Shown: positions 17,350 through 28,200 of the stretch, piece by piece
How the letters are laid out: every line of letters starts with the position of its first letter
How positions within the stretch are numbered: the first letter of the stretch is position 1
Origin: an uncultured Erysipelotrichaceae bacterium
GTDB taxonomy: Bacteria; Bacillota_I; Bacilli_A; RFN20; CAG-826
Direction: 5' to 3'
Length of the DNA: 33,658 nucleotides
NCBI GenBank assembly: GCA_902777015.1
Contig: CACYSA010000012.1
Coordinates: forward strand, 1 to 33,658
Made by a program: the position numbers and the translations under genes
The notes under the pieces: model-generated
Told to the model about the DNA's origin: nothing
Databases searched by the model: none
What the model saw: the letters and a program-made list of their open reading frames with translations, nothing else

Positions 17350-18303
17350 TTATTTGTTCTTTTGGTAGATGCGGACATAGTCCACGAGCATTTCTGCTTG
17401 TTTAAAGTTCTCATCAGGTGAACGACCACCATCGTAATTACCACCCACCGCTAAATTGAGGAGGATGTGGAATGGACGATCAAATGGCGCGCTTTCTGAT
17501 TCAGCATATAATTCATTTCTATTCTGATAATCTTTTGGAGTGAGTGAGAAGAATGGCTTTTCATCAATATAGAAGGTAAAGCCTTCTTTTGACCATAAAA
17601 CACCATAATTATGGAACGCTGTAATATCATCTTCTTCTTCAGAAAATGTATATTCTTTGAATTTGTAATAATCTTGATTATTAGCGTTACCAGTATGAAT
17701 GGTAGAACCGAATCTATCTAATAAACGGCCTTTAGCTTCCATGATGTCAATTTCACCACTTGTTGGCCACCACATACCCTCAAAATTACTTTCCGGCAAC
17801 ATCCAAAATGCTGGCCACATACCTGTACCTTCTGGAAGTCTAATACGCGCTTCGACATAACCATAGGTTGTAGTAATCTTACCTTTAGTTCTTAAACGCG
17901 CACTTGTGTATTCGTATGTTCTTTCTTCTTCCTTTTCGGTGTAATATGTAGTCTTTTCTTTTTTAGCGGTAATGTGTAAACGACCACCACTAACAGTGGC
18001 GTTTTCCTTTTTATAATATTGTTCTTCGTTATTACCCCAGCGATAAACACTATAATTAGAACCATCCCCAATTTGTGGTTCCCAGTTATCGCTTAAAGTA
18101 TCGCCGTCAAATTCATCATGCCAAAATAGACTATAGTCATCTAAGAATTCAGGTATTTCTGGTAATGATTCTTCATGAGTAGATGAACTTAAAACATCTA
18201 ATGATGAAGCATCACTACTGCTAGAATTAGAACTAGAGTTAGTTAATGAACAAGCAGTTAGCGTTAGTGTTAATAATGGAAGAGTAGTAAATATCTTTTT
18301 CAT
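17350..18303 (-). CDS. Glycoside hydrolase family 16 lipoprotein, laminarinase-like
   Basis: A 317-residue lipoprotein: signal MKKIFTTLPLLTLTLTAC with lipidated C18, a Ser-rich linker (19-45), then a GH16 domain. The catalytic motif is GEIDIMEA, with nucleophile E184, D186 and acid/base E189. The methionine-containing ExDxxE form is that of laminarinases/beta-1,3(4)-glucanases. Other GH16 signatures are FWHDEFDGDTLSDNWE, GMWPAFWMLP and the C-terminal LLNLAVGGNYDGG with DYVRIYQ. It should cut beta-1,3-glucan internally at the cell surface. The signal peptide supports this ATG, although no SD precedes it; a strong hairpin sits there instead. Confidence 0.93.
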   Translation of the reverse strand: MKKIFTTLPLLTLTLTACSLTNSSSNSSSSDASSLDVLSSSTHEESLPEIPEFLDDYSLFWHDEFDGDTLSDNWEPQIGDGSNYSVYRWGNNEEQYYKKENATVSGGRLHITAKKEKTTYYTEKEEERTYEYTSARLRTKGKITTTYGYVEARIRLPEGTGMWPAFWMLPESNFEGMWWPTSGEIDIMEAKGRLLDRFGSTIHTGNANNQDYYKFKEYTFSEEEDDITAFHNYGVLWSKEGFTFYIDEKPFFSLTPKDYQNRNELYAESESAPFDRPFHILLNLAVGGNYDGGRSPDENFKQAEMLVDYVRIYQKNK

Positions 18304-18336
18304 AAAAAGGAGGGGGAGCGGGAACTCCCCCTTTTA
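18304..18336 (-). terminator. Intercistronic hairpin/attenuator before the GH16 gene
   Basis: Minus-strand stem GGGGGAG (18325-18331) and CTCCCCC (18312-18318) with loop TTCCCG, followed by TCCTTTTT running into the GH16 ATG. It looks like a partial intrinsic terminator or 3'-end stabiliser for the upstream lipoprotein mRNA. The only SD-like sequence (GGGGGAG) is buried in the stem. Confidence 0.7.
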
Positions 18337-18346
18337 AATAAGTTAA

Positions 18347-20242
18347 TTAAGAAACTTTTGCGATGCTAATTGTGTGTAATGTGAATTCGACATCAGCGTC
18401 TAAGTCGATGCTACCGAATTCAAATGTTAACTTGAAGTCACCAACGTGTGGGCCACCTTCATATGTTAAAGTAGCGCTTCTATTTGAACCGACATCTAAG
18501 CCAGTATTGTCTAAGGTGTTACCATCGTAGACTTGTGCACCAGCACCTTCTTGGTTGATGGAATATGTGAAGGAAATTTGATAGAATTCGCCCGCTTGGC
18601 CTCTAATCATACTATCTGTGAAGTTGGCTTGGATGTGCCACTTATCAGAGTGACCCCAGCCTTTGAACTTCAATGTGATAGAACCATCATCATTATATGT
18701 GATCCATTCCGCTGGAATGCCACCCACATCGTGGACATATGTAGATTCAAAAGCGATTTGTGTCTTAATGTATAAGTCTAAGTTACTTTGAATTGGAGCA
18801 TTAAGATCGAATGCTGTTGTTAAAGCTTGATTAGTATAAAGGGCTTTTAATTTTTGACCAAAGCCATAATCTAAGCCATTAGGAATGACAAGTTTATTGC
18901 CTTTAAGGACTTCAACTGTTGTTAAAACTTTATCACCTATTTTTAATTTGACGGTAACAGTTTCAGCTTCTGATTTATCGATAATCTTAGCAGTGTAAGT
19001 GACATCCGCTGTTGGAGCGACGTTTTCATCAAACTTGGTTTCGCCGTTATAGAAGCCAGCAAAAATCTTACCTTCTGGAGCTTTGACTTCTGGAGCTTTA
19101 ACTTTTTGACCATCTAAAACATAAATTGTTTTGAGGGTTTCATTACCAGAAGTGAATGAAACTCTGTGATATTTATGGTCTTTATTTGTGTCATAAAGAC
19201 GGAATGGTTTAAATGTTAAGTGAGCACCATCGGTAAATGGATGTTGTTCTTCATTTTCAATATAGCCTAATTGGATAGAAACAGTAGCTTGAGCACCTTG
19301 AGTGATATCAACACCAATGATGTTATCACCTTTCTTTAAGTTGACTCTTGTACTGTTAATGGTGATGATACCATCAGCATCGGAATTGACTTCCCATCTG
19401 AGTTTATATGTATCACCTACTTTTGCGTATGGTAATGAGTAGAAGAATTGCACACCATAGAATGCCCAACCCATTGAGTATTGAACGTCGAATTTACCGT
19501 TTTCATATTTGAATGAGGAGACACTACCACCATCACCAAACCAATAAATTAATGTGCCACGGTTATCATTTGCTAATGATTCTGCACCATTTTTAAATTG
19601 ATAGTTATGGTAAGCAATATCTGTACCTAAGCTTGCTTCACTTTCAATAATGGTGAATGATAATTCATCTTTTAATGTTGCACCATCTTTTGTCGCGCTG
19701 ACTTCTAAGACGACATTACCAGCATTGAGTAATTTAACTTGGTGATTTGTGATTTGGACTAAGCTAACACCTGTTTTAGCGGTGACTGTGAATGTGTCGT
19801 TATTAGCATCATCAATCTTTGTGGTGATTGTTAATGTTTGTCCTTGGACTAAGCTACCTGTATAGGAAGCAGTTAATTTGGCAACGTGAATATCACTTAA
19901 TGTGATTCTTAAACGTGTGTCTTCTTCTGGCATATCAAATGAATATTGTCCATTTGCGTCAGGAGTAAGCTTTGTACCACCCGCTCTGACAGCGGAAACT
20001 TCTTTTGTTTTGTCATTGACTGTGACAGTGAAGGTGACTTTTTCACCAGCGGCATATGATTCTTTTAAACCAGCGACTGTATATTCTTCGCTTTGATCAA
20101 ATGACACTTTGAATTGTGAACCTGTTTTTGCAGATGTTTGTGGTTCACCTGATTGGCCTTTAGTGTTACATGCTGCAAGGGTTGTTAAACCGCCCATTAA
20201 AAGCGCACTTAAGGCCACTAGAGGAATTAATCTCTTTTTCAT
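18347..20242 (-). CDS. Surface lipoprotein, probable beta-glucan-binding protein (first gene of operon)
   Basis: A 631-residue lipoprotein with lipobox LAAC (lipidated C25). After an N-terminal beta domain (about 45-110) there is an Ig-like module (about 115-200), then a jelly-roll-like region (about 210-350) containing WAFYGVQFFYSLPYAKVGDTYKLRW, written here in part. An InlB/Flg_new-type repeat pair follows (RVSFTSGNETLKTIYVLDGQKV; FAGFYNGETKFDEN). The last 140 residues form a second jelly-roll-like domain (EWITYNDDGS, WGHSDKWHIQANF, FYQISFTYSIN). Both jelly rolls resemble CBM4/9-type carbohydrate-binding modules, which is inference. SD GAAAGGA. The hairpin after its stop may raise its expression relative to the enzymes downstream. 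Confidence 0.7.
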   Translation of the reverse strand: MKKRLIPLVALSALLMGGLTTLAACNTKGQSGEPQTSAKTGSQFKVSFDQSEEYTVAGLKESYAAGEKVTFTVTVNDKTKEVSAVRAGGTKLTPDANGQYSFDMPEEDTRLRITLSDIHVAKLTASYTGSLVQGQTLTITTKIDDANNDTFTVTAKTGVSLVQITNHQVKLLNAGNVVLEVSATKDGATLKDELSFTIIESEASLGTDIAYHNYQFKNGAESLANDNRGTLIYWFGDGGSVSSFKYENGKFDVQYSMGWAFYGVQFFYSLPYAKVGDTYKLRWEVNSDADGIITINSTRVNLKKGDNIIGVDITQGAQATVSIQLGYIENEEQHPFTDGAHLTFKPFRLYDTNKDHKYHRVSFTSGNETLKTIYVLDGQKVKAPEVKAPEGKIFAGFYNGETKFDENVAPTADVTYTAKIIDKSEAETVTVKLKIGDKVLTTVEVLKGNKLVIPNGLDYGFGQKLKALYTNQALTTAFDLNAPIQSNLDLYIKTQIAFESTYVHDVGGIPAEWITYNDDGSITLKFKGWGHSDKWHIQANFTDSMIRGQAGEFYQISFTYSINQEGAGAQVYDGNTLDNTGLDVGSNRSATLTYEGGPHVGDFKLTFEFGSIDLDADVEFTLHTISIAKVS

Positions 20243-20316
20243 ATATTATCCTTTCAAATTAAAATATGATTTTTATGTCAATTTTGCCAATCGGACATAG
20301 ATAATCTTGCGTAGGT

Positions 20317-20345
20317 ATATTAATACGGTAAAACAAAAAAAGCAA
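20317..20345 (-). promoter_or_regulatory. Candidate promoter of the beta-glucan operon
   Basis: Minus-strand TTGCTT (20340-20345), 17-nt spacer, TAATAT (20317-20322), an imperfect sigma-A promoter leaving about 65 nt of leader. A perfect TTGACA at 20277-20282 has no -10 at the right spacing. The whole intergenic stretch 20243-20535 otherwise holds only AT-rich sequence and the terminator at 20491-20521. Confidence 0.35.
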
Positions 20346-20490
20346 ACAAAATACGTTTTAAATAGCAAAATAATCCATTATCATATTCAACTTTTTAATA
20401 ATTTACGTAATAAAAATACGATAATTACAATACTATTTTTGCTAGTGACAAGTTGAAACAAGTGTCATTATTTACATACTTTTTATTTAT

Positions 20491-20521
20491 AAAAATAAAG
20501 TCCTGATGGTATTTCAGAACT
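20491..20521 (-). terminator. Terminator of the PPTase-NRPS-MATE operon
   Basis: Minus-strand stem AGTTCTGA/TCAGGACT (one G-U pair), 7-nt loop, then TTATTTTT. It lies 15 bases after the stop of the transporter gene. Confidence 0.75.
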
Positions 20522-20535
20522 GATTATAATGATTA

Positions 20536-22278
20536 CTAGTTCCCCCTGATATTGATTTCAAATATCGTGTTATTAAGACTTAAGACACGCATATAAGACA
20601 TCTTATCTGTTAATTTACTAATTAACTGTATGCCACTTGTGGAATAATTCTCATCATTATCAAACTCATATTTGGTTGGATCAAATGGCATGCCATCATC
20701 TCTAATTCTTAATAAGAGAACATCATTAATTTTCTTTAATGAAATATCGATATAGTTTTTATGCTTATGCTTATAACCATATGTGATGATATTGCCCACT
20801 ATTTCTTCTGCGGCAAGTCCAACGATTTGACTTTCTCTTTCCGCCACACCAATACTACGAGCGTAGTTAGTGAGTTGTTCAGAAACAATAGAGGCATTAT
20901 CAATATTGTTATCTAAAGAAGTATCGAAAGATTCAACATCTCCTCTTTCAAACATGAAGATGGAATATGTATTTTTCTTTTTATTATATATAAGGATAAA
21001 TATATAAGTAATTAAGACTGTCGCTACTTCCGTAATAGCGTAGGCAATGGAATAACCTAAGACACCATTAGTGAACAATAACACTAGTGTTAATGGTAAC
21101 ACTAAAACTGCTTCTCTTAAGAAAACAGTGATTAAAGAAGGTAAGTTCTTATCAATGGATGGATAGTAATTCATTGAGAATTTACTAATTTCTGATGGTA
21201 ACAACGAGATGAGATAGATTCTAATTAAGAATGCAATATAACTCATATCTGTTTGTTCAGTATAGCCAAAGATAAAGGAATAGACATTTGGTAAAGCGGC
21301 GATAACTGCGGTAACAACCGCGGCAACGATAATATTAATCCAGAATATTTTTCTAGTAACTGATCTCAGTGAATAATAGTCTTTTTCACCATAGAAGATA
21401 CCTACAATATTAGGAATAACATTTAAGATACCACCACAGAATAAATCAAATACAAAGACGATATTAGCGATTAAACCAAAGGCTAATAAGTCTACTGGAT
21501 TAGTTATTAACTTACCTAAGAAAATATTAACAATCAACATTTGAACAGCGGTTAAAATAAGGTTTAAACCTGATGTTGACGAAGATTTAATAATCTCGAA
21601 TATCTTTGTGCCTTTAACTTTAAAAGTTAAGCCAAGCATACGCTTATCGTTTTTAATGTAGAATGGTAAGGCTACGAATGCGACGACGAAGCCTGCTCCG
21701 GTAGATAAAGCAGCGCCATACATTCCCCAATTAAATAATTTAATAAAGACGAATTCTAAGCCGACTTTAGCGACGTTAGAAATAATGAAGAATATTGATG
21801 ATAATTTTGGGTTATTATCAACCGCCATAAAGGAACCAAGTAACAAAGCTAAGGTAATAATTGGATCGGTCAATAAATACATATAAATATATGGATAAGA
21901 TAATTCATATGATGCTTCACCAAATAGCTTCGCTAATGGAGCGGAAGCAAAGAATGATATCGCGGCAAATAATATAGATATTCCAACACCTAATATGATT
22001 GATATTGAGAATGTCTTTTTTGCCCCTTCAATATCTCTTTTACCTAATTTATTAGCGACGACAATTGATCCCCCTACTCCTAAAGCAAAGCCAGGAGCTT
22101 GGATGATATATAGCACTGGCATGACTAATGATGTGGCTGCAAGAGCTTCACCAGAAATCAAGTTGCCAATTAAGATACCATCAAGTAAGGAAGAAAACTG
22201 CATCGCAAAAATCATCAATATCGATGGGATGAGATAATGAATGAATTTACGGTTAACTAGTTTACTATTTCTCTCCAC
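20536..22278 (-). CDS. MATE-family transporter fused to an RsbW-like ATPase domain
   Basis: A 580-residue fusion. Residues about 8-440 are a MATE/MOP-type multidrug/metabolite exporter with about 12 helices (QFSSLLDGILIGNLISGEALAA near the N-terminus, VGGSIVVANKLGKRD after the second helix). Residues about 456-580 are a GHKL ATPase of the RsbW/anti-sigma kinase type: N-box AEEIVGN (490-496), G1 box RDDGMPFDP (526-534), G2 box TSGIQL (547-552). MATE pumps normally run on ion gradients and do not carry such a domain. The start is GTG with AAAGGA upstream, two bases after the NRPS stop, so it is co-transcribed and probably exports the NRPS product. Kinase or anti-sigma activity of the domain is inference. 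Confidence 0.9.
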   Translation of the reverse strand: MERNSKLVNRKFIHYLIPSILMIFAMQFSSLLDGILIGNLISGEALAATSLVMPVLYIIQAPGFALGVGGSIVVANKLGKRDIEGAKKTFSISIILGVGISILFAAISFFASAPLAKLFGEASYELSYPYIYMYLLTDPIITLALLLGSFMAVDNNPKLSSIFFIISNVAKVGLEFVFIKLFNWGMYGAALSTGAGFVVAFVALPFYIKNDKRMLGLTFKVKGTKIFEIIKSSSTSGLNLILTAVQMLIVNIFLGKLITNPVDLLAFGLIANIVFVFDLFCGGILNVIPNIVGIFYGEKDYYSLRSVTRKIFWINIIVAAVVTAVIAALPNVYSFIFGYTEQTDMSYIAFLIRIYLISLLPSEISKFSMNYYPSIDKNLPSLITVFLREAVLVLPLTLVLLFTNGVLGYSIAYAITEVATVLITYIFILIYNKKKNTYSIFMFERGDVESFDTSLDNNIDNASIVSEQLTNYARSIGVAERESQIVGLAAEEIVGNIITYGYKHKHKNYIDISLKKINDVLLLRIRDDGMPFDPTKYEFDNDENYSTSGIQLISKLTDKMSYMRVLSLNNTIFEINIRGN

Positions 22279-22280
22279 GA

Positions 22281-25200
22281 TTAGTCGTTCCTTTCAAAGA
22301 AGTCGAGTGTTTGAAGTGAGATAATGGCGTTCTTTAGATATTCATAGTCAGTAATTGGCCATTTATATGACAAATGATACAATGCTTTATTAGTAAATTC
22401 ATTATCAGAACCAATAAATTGATGTGTATGCATGTCACTACTGGAATAAGAGATTAAGGAAGAGACGAGCATGCTCTTAGTGTCATCCATCATCATGCGT
22501 TTCATGCCTTCAAGGAATTCGTTATCTGGGACAACTTTAATATCAAAGCCAAGTTCATTTAAAACATAAACGATATCCCCCATTTCCACCATGTGTGAGT
22601 TAGCGGAATGGAAGACTGTAAATTTACTTGGTGTTTTAGATAATAAGATAATTGTCTTAGCGACTTCATCAATTGGTGAGAAGTCAATTGTGCTATCCAT
22701 AGAATTAACTGGGAATTCATGGAGTGTGACATAACCTTTTAAGTCACGCATAAAACCGTTGGTAATAGAGTTAGCTTGGAATTCACCATCTCTTTGTCTA
22801 CTCATTAAGTTACCAACACGGATGATCTTCGCGTCCACACCATCTTTATCAATGGCTTCTAAGATTGCCTTTTCACCATTGAATTTAGAATGGACATATT
22901 TATTAGAAACATCTTGACCAAAGTCGAGCATATCTTCTTTGATTTTGAATGAAGATGGGAACTTATTATCGATGTTTTCACCAGCGACAGAAAGTGTGGA
23001 AATTTGAATAATTCTAGCTTTCTTTGCTTTAGCAATTTCGATAAGGTTTTTCACACCACCGACATTGACTCTTTCAATGATGTCATCATTAGCGAAGTGT
23101 TTAACAATCGCTGCGGAGTTGATGATGATATTGAAATCATAATCTTTTAATTTTTCATATAAATCGTTATTAGTGACATCAGCATCAACGACTTCAACAT
23201 ATTGTTCAATTTCTTCTTCGAACGGTGAATCGAAATAATATGTTAACATCGCTAATAAGCGATCTTTTGCGGATAAACTACCACCTCTAACTAAGGCCAC
23301 AATATGATTCTTTTGTTGAATTAATTCATATAATAAGTGGATACCTAAGAAGCCAGTAGCGCCCGCGAGTAAGACTTTCTTATATTCGAAATCAATCTTG
23401 ATATCATCAACTTCTTCCACAACATTGTGCTTGAGTGAAGCGAATTCATATTCTTCTTTCTTTTCATCTTGTTTTTCAACATTACCTTGTAAGGAATTAA
23501 TGTGTTCTTCTAGTTGCAAAACAGTTGGATATTCAAAGACATCACCATAAGCAATTGGTAAGTTTTCATTTAATGCAAGCATCGCAATCTTAGAAACACT
23601 TAATGATGTACCACCGAGTTCAAAGAAGTCATCATCCACACCAACGTTAGGATTGGCTAATGCTTTTTGGAACAAGGCAACGAGTTTCTTTTCAAGTTCG
23701 TTACTTGCTTCTTTGATTTCTTTTTTAATTTCATTAACTTGAATGGCTGGTAAGTTCTTCTTATCAACTTTGCCATTGGCGGTTAATGGTAATTTATCTA
23801 ATTGCATCATCGCCTTAGGAATCATATATGGCGTTAATGATTTAGAAATATGAGCGGTTAAATCGTCTTTGTCAACTTCTTTACTAGCGACGAAATAAGC
23901 CACTAAGTAATCACCTTCTGGGGCGTTTTTCACAATAACGATACTTGTGGACATACCTGGATAGGTGTTGATAACCTTTTCAATTTCATCAAGTTCAACA
24001 CGCAAACCTCTTAATTTAACTTGGTTATCAAGTCGGCCAAAGAATTCGATATTACCATCACCGTTAATTCTTGCTAAGTCACCTGTTCTATAGGCACGTA
24101 AACCGTTTAATTCAATGAATACTTGTTTGGTTTTTTCTTCGTTACCTAAATAACCCATACCAACAGATTCACCCGCAAGAGTTAAATCACCAATAGCGTT
24201 GATTGGTAAAATATGACCCGCTTTATCTAAGATATACGCTTTAGTGTTACCAACTGGTCGACCAATGGTCATGTATTCATCTTTAACAGTACTATATGTT
24301 GATGTAATTGTGGTTTCAGTTGGACCGTACCCATTATTGATTTGAGCGTTAACGCCTAAACCTCTAAGTTTTTGACATAATTCGATTGGCACCGCTTCCG
24401 CGCCCATATCTAGGACTTTGAAGTTACGTAATGCTTCAACGAACTGTGGAATGTCTAATAAGTTAGAGACAAATGATGGTGTCATAAACATGATATTAAC
24501 ACCATGTTTTTTAAGTGTTTGAGCGAGAAGTAATGGATTTTCAATTTCTTCTTCACTAGCGATAACCACTGTATAACCATGGGTTAATGGGACGAATTCT
24601 TCTTGTAAAGAAGCATCGAATGATAATGAGGCAAAGGAGCAGCTCACACATTCATCTCCAATATAACGATATTCAGCGGTTGTTAAATTGTTACCATCTA
24701 AAACGTAGTTAAGGATATTGCGGTGTGAGATCATCACACCTTTTGGTTTACCTGTACTACCTGATGTATAGATGACATACGCTAAATCTTTTTGACTAAT
24801 CTTAACGTTTGGATTATCGGCTTTATTTGATTTAGCAATATCTTCGATTAAGAACACTTTGACTTTCGCGTCTTTTAATAATTGTTCTTTTTCTTCTAAG
24901 ACTTTCTTGGTGGTAATAACATATTGAGTTTTTGAATTTTCAATAATATAACCAACACGTTCATCTGGATATTTTGGATCGATTGGTAAGAACGCTCCAC
25001 CGGATTTAACAATGCCTTGTCTCACTGCGTAAGCTTCTTTTAATCTTGGCATTAACATCACTACTGTTTGGTTCTTAACTACACCATTATCGATTAACGT
25101 GTGGGCTACTTTGTTAGCTAATGCGTTTAATTCTTGATATGTAAATTGACTGCAGACATCGATAACTGCGACTTTATCTTTATGTAATTCGACTTGTTTT

Positions 25201-28200
25201 TCAAAGATCTTATTTACAGTAACATCATTAGGAATTTCAACGTCTGTATCATTTGTAATAGCGTATAATTTCTTATCTTCTTCTGGAAGAGTATTAATGT
25301 CTTTAATTTGCTTTTTAACTAATATTTCATTTAAAACGAGTTCAAATAATCTATTAAATGCAGCGATGCTATTTTCATTATAAATAGCGATATCATATTC
25401 AAAATGGGCTCTAAAGACACCATCTTCTAAGAAGATATCTAAACCAAATGGTGTTTTAGTGGTATCACTTTCAAGCAAGATTGATTCGACTGGATAACCA
25501 CCGATTTCTTTGAATGAGAAATCATCACCTTGATAGGCAAACATCACATCCGCGGAAATATCATAATCTTTAACGATATCCGCGAATGAATAGATATCAT
25601 GTTCTTCTAAGCCACTTAATTCTTCTTTAACAAAGTTAACTTTCTTAATGATTTCATCATCTTCTTCATAAGATAGATAAACTGGGAAAGTCTTCACTAA
25701 CATCGATGTGGTATTAAATAATTTAGAAGATTTTCGACCGTTATAAATAGTCACATATAAGGCATCTTTACGATAAATGAATTTAGATAATGTGTAGCCA
25801 AAGGCAAAGTTAAATAAAGCATTATTAGTGAGTTTATTAGCTTTAACATATTCGTTAACTTTGTTATTGTCTAATTTCAAAGCGTAATCGATAGAAGCAA
25901 GTCTATGCTCTTTAGCGACTTTTAAGTCTTTCTTAGGCATATATTCACCATCGATGTCTTTGAGTACTTCATGATAATATTCTTTAGCTTTAGGAAGTTT
26001 ATCGCTTTGTAAGTCTTCTTTTTCTTTTAAAGCCACTTCAAAGCCGGTGAATTCTTCTTTAGTTAATTGTTCGCCTTTGAACACTTTATTTAAATCAGAT
26101 AAGAAGATTGCTTCACTAGTGCCGTCACAGACGATGTGATGGAAATCTAAATAGAGATAATTTTCTTTACCTTCATATATTTCAATGCGATATAAAGGAG
26201 CATCCAATAATTTGAATGGACGGATTAATTTCTCTTTAACAATATCTTCTTTGATGATAGAAACGACACTTGGTGTTTCTTTTCTAAGCGCAAGAATATC
26301 GCCCTCTTCATTCATCTTTAATGTGGTCTTAAGATATGGGTGATTATCAAGCGCTTTGATTAAAGCTTCTTTTAATTTATTTAAGTCGATGCGTTTATCA
26401 AGTTTAAATAAATATGGGATGTTATAAGTTGTGGAATCCGCTTTAGAAGCACATTCAATGAAGACACCTTCTTGTGTTTTACTAATTGGATATTCTTCAC
26501 GTAAATCATATACCTTGTCGCCTTCTTTAGCGTTTAAGAAGGCCGCTAAGGAACGGATTGTTGGATGTGATTTTAAGTCTTCATTTTCCACAGGTTTATT
26601 AAATTTCTTTGATAAGAGAATGCTAAATCTAATTGAAGAAACGGAAGTTAAACCAACGTTATAAATATCACTTGTAGCTCCGAATTGGTCATGACCTAAA
26701 ACATCTTTTAAGATATTAAAGATGACTTGTTCATCTTCACCTTCCGGTGGGACGATTTCTTCCGCTTTTAGTTCGACTTGTGGTAAAGCGCGTTTATTAA
26801 CTTTTTGGTTTTGGTTAAGTGGAATCTTATCAATTTGCATTGTATAAGCAGGAACCATATAAGGTGGTTTCTTTGATAAGATATATTGATTTAACTCTTC
26901 AACATTGATTTGTTTGTCACTAACGATATAGGCAACAATATATTTCACACCACTTGGATCAGTGAAGTCCTTAATGGTGGCGTCTTTAATGCCTGGGAAT
27001 TCTCTAATGACACCTTCAACTTCTGATAATTCAATACGGAAACCTCTAATCTTGACTTGTCCGTCCTTACGACCGATAAAGTCAATTGTGCCATCTGGAA
27101 GCATTCTGACGATATCACCTGTCTTATAGAAATTGGTGTAGCCTTTTTCTTTGGTGAATGGGTTAGTTAAGAAAGCTTCTTTATTTTCTTTTTCTCTATT
27201 TAAGTAACCTCTTGCCACTTGTGGACCAGAGATATAAAGTTCACCATTACATAAGAATGGTAATCTCTTTTTATTCTTATCTAAAACATACATCTTATAT
27301 GTTGGCAATGGTTTACCAATTGGAATACGATAATATAATTTATCGACTTCTTGGCTAGTGCAATAAACTGTACCTTCGGTTGGACCATAGATGTTAAAGA
27401 ATCTATATCCTTTTGGAGGCTCAATTGGAACGAGTTTTTCACCACCGACAGCGAAATATTTAAGTGATGAACATTCGATTTCACTAGCAAACTGTCTACC
27501 GACTTGGGTAGTAATAAATGAGTGAGTGATGTTATTAGCGTTAAAATATTCACCAAGTTCAACGAGGTTTAAACGCATTTCATCAGGAATGATATAGACT
27601 GTTGCACCACTTGTTAAAGCGGGATATAAGTCCATCATATCTGCGTCGAAACCATATGAAGCATAGGCACTGCAACGTGAATTTTCATCGATTTCTTGAA
27701 TCTCTCGATGATAGATACAGAAAGCATGAATATTGCCATGTTCAAGCATGACGCCTTTTGGTAAACCAGTGGAGCCAGAAGTATATAACATAATGAATAA
27801 GTCTTTAGATTCTGGTCTAGTTTTAATTGGGGTATCATCTTTTAAAGATAATAAGGAACTTGTTAAAATTTCATGTCCTTTGAATTCATGGATTAAACCA
27901 CCCAAATCATCATCTCTAATTAAGATGATCGCTGATGAGTCTTTGACCATGAAGTTTAATCTATCTTCTGGATATGTTGGATCTAGTGGTTGATAAGCAG
28001 AACCTGATTTAATGACCGCTAAAGAGGCAAGCACAACATATTCAGATTTATGAATTAAGATAGAGACAACTTTTTCTCTTCCTGCACCATGTTTAATTAA
28101 TTCATTAGCGATTCTTGTGGTGATTTCATCCACTTCTTTGTAGGTGTATTTTTTATCTTTAAAGACCACTGCGTAATTATTTGGGAATTTCTTTACACAA

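Noticed and set aside
13846..20242. Solute-binding proteins of an ABC sugar importer
   Set aside because: The two lipoproteins have Ig-like and jelly-roll-like domains rather than a periplasmic-binding fold, and no permease or ATPase genes adjoin.
20430..20470. Catabolite-control (cre) site in the plus-strand TGAAACAAGTGTCA
   Set aside because: The central CG of the cre consensus is missing.
27281..27838. Open frames of 67 and 93 codons within the NRPS gene on the same strand
   Set aside because: They overlap conserved A-domain motifs in the correct frame and lack ribosome binding sites.
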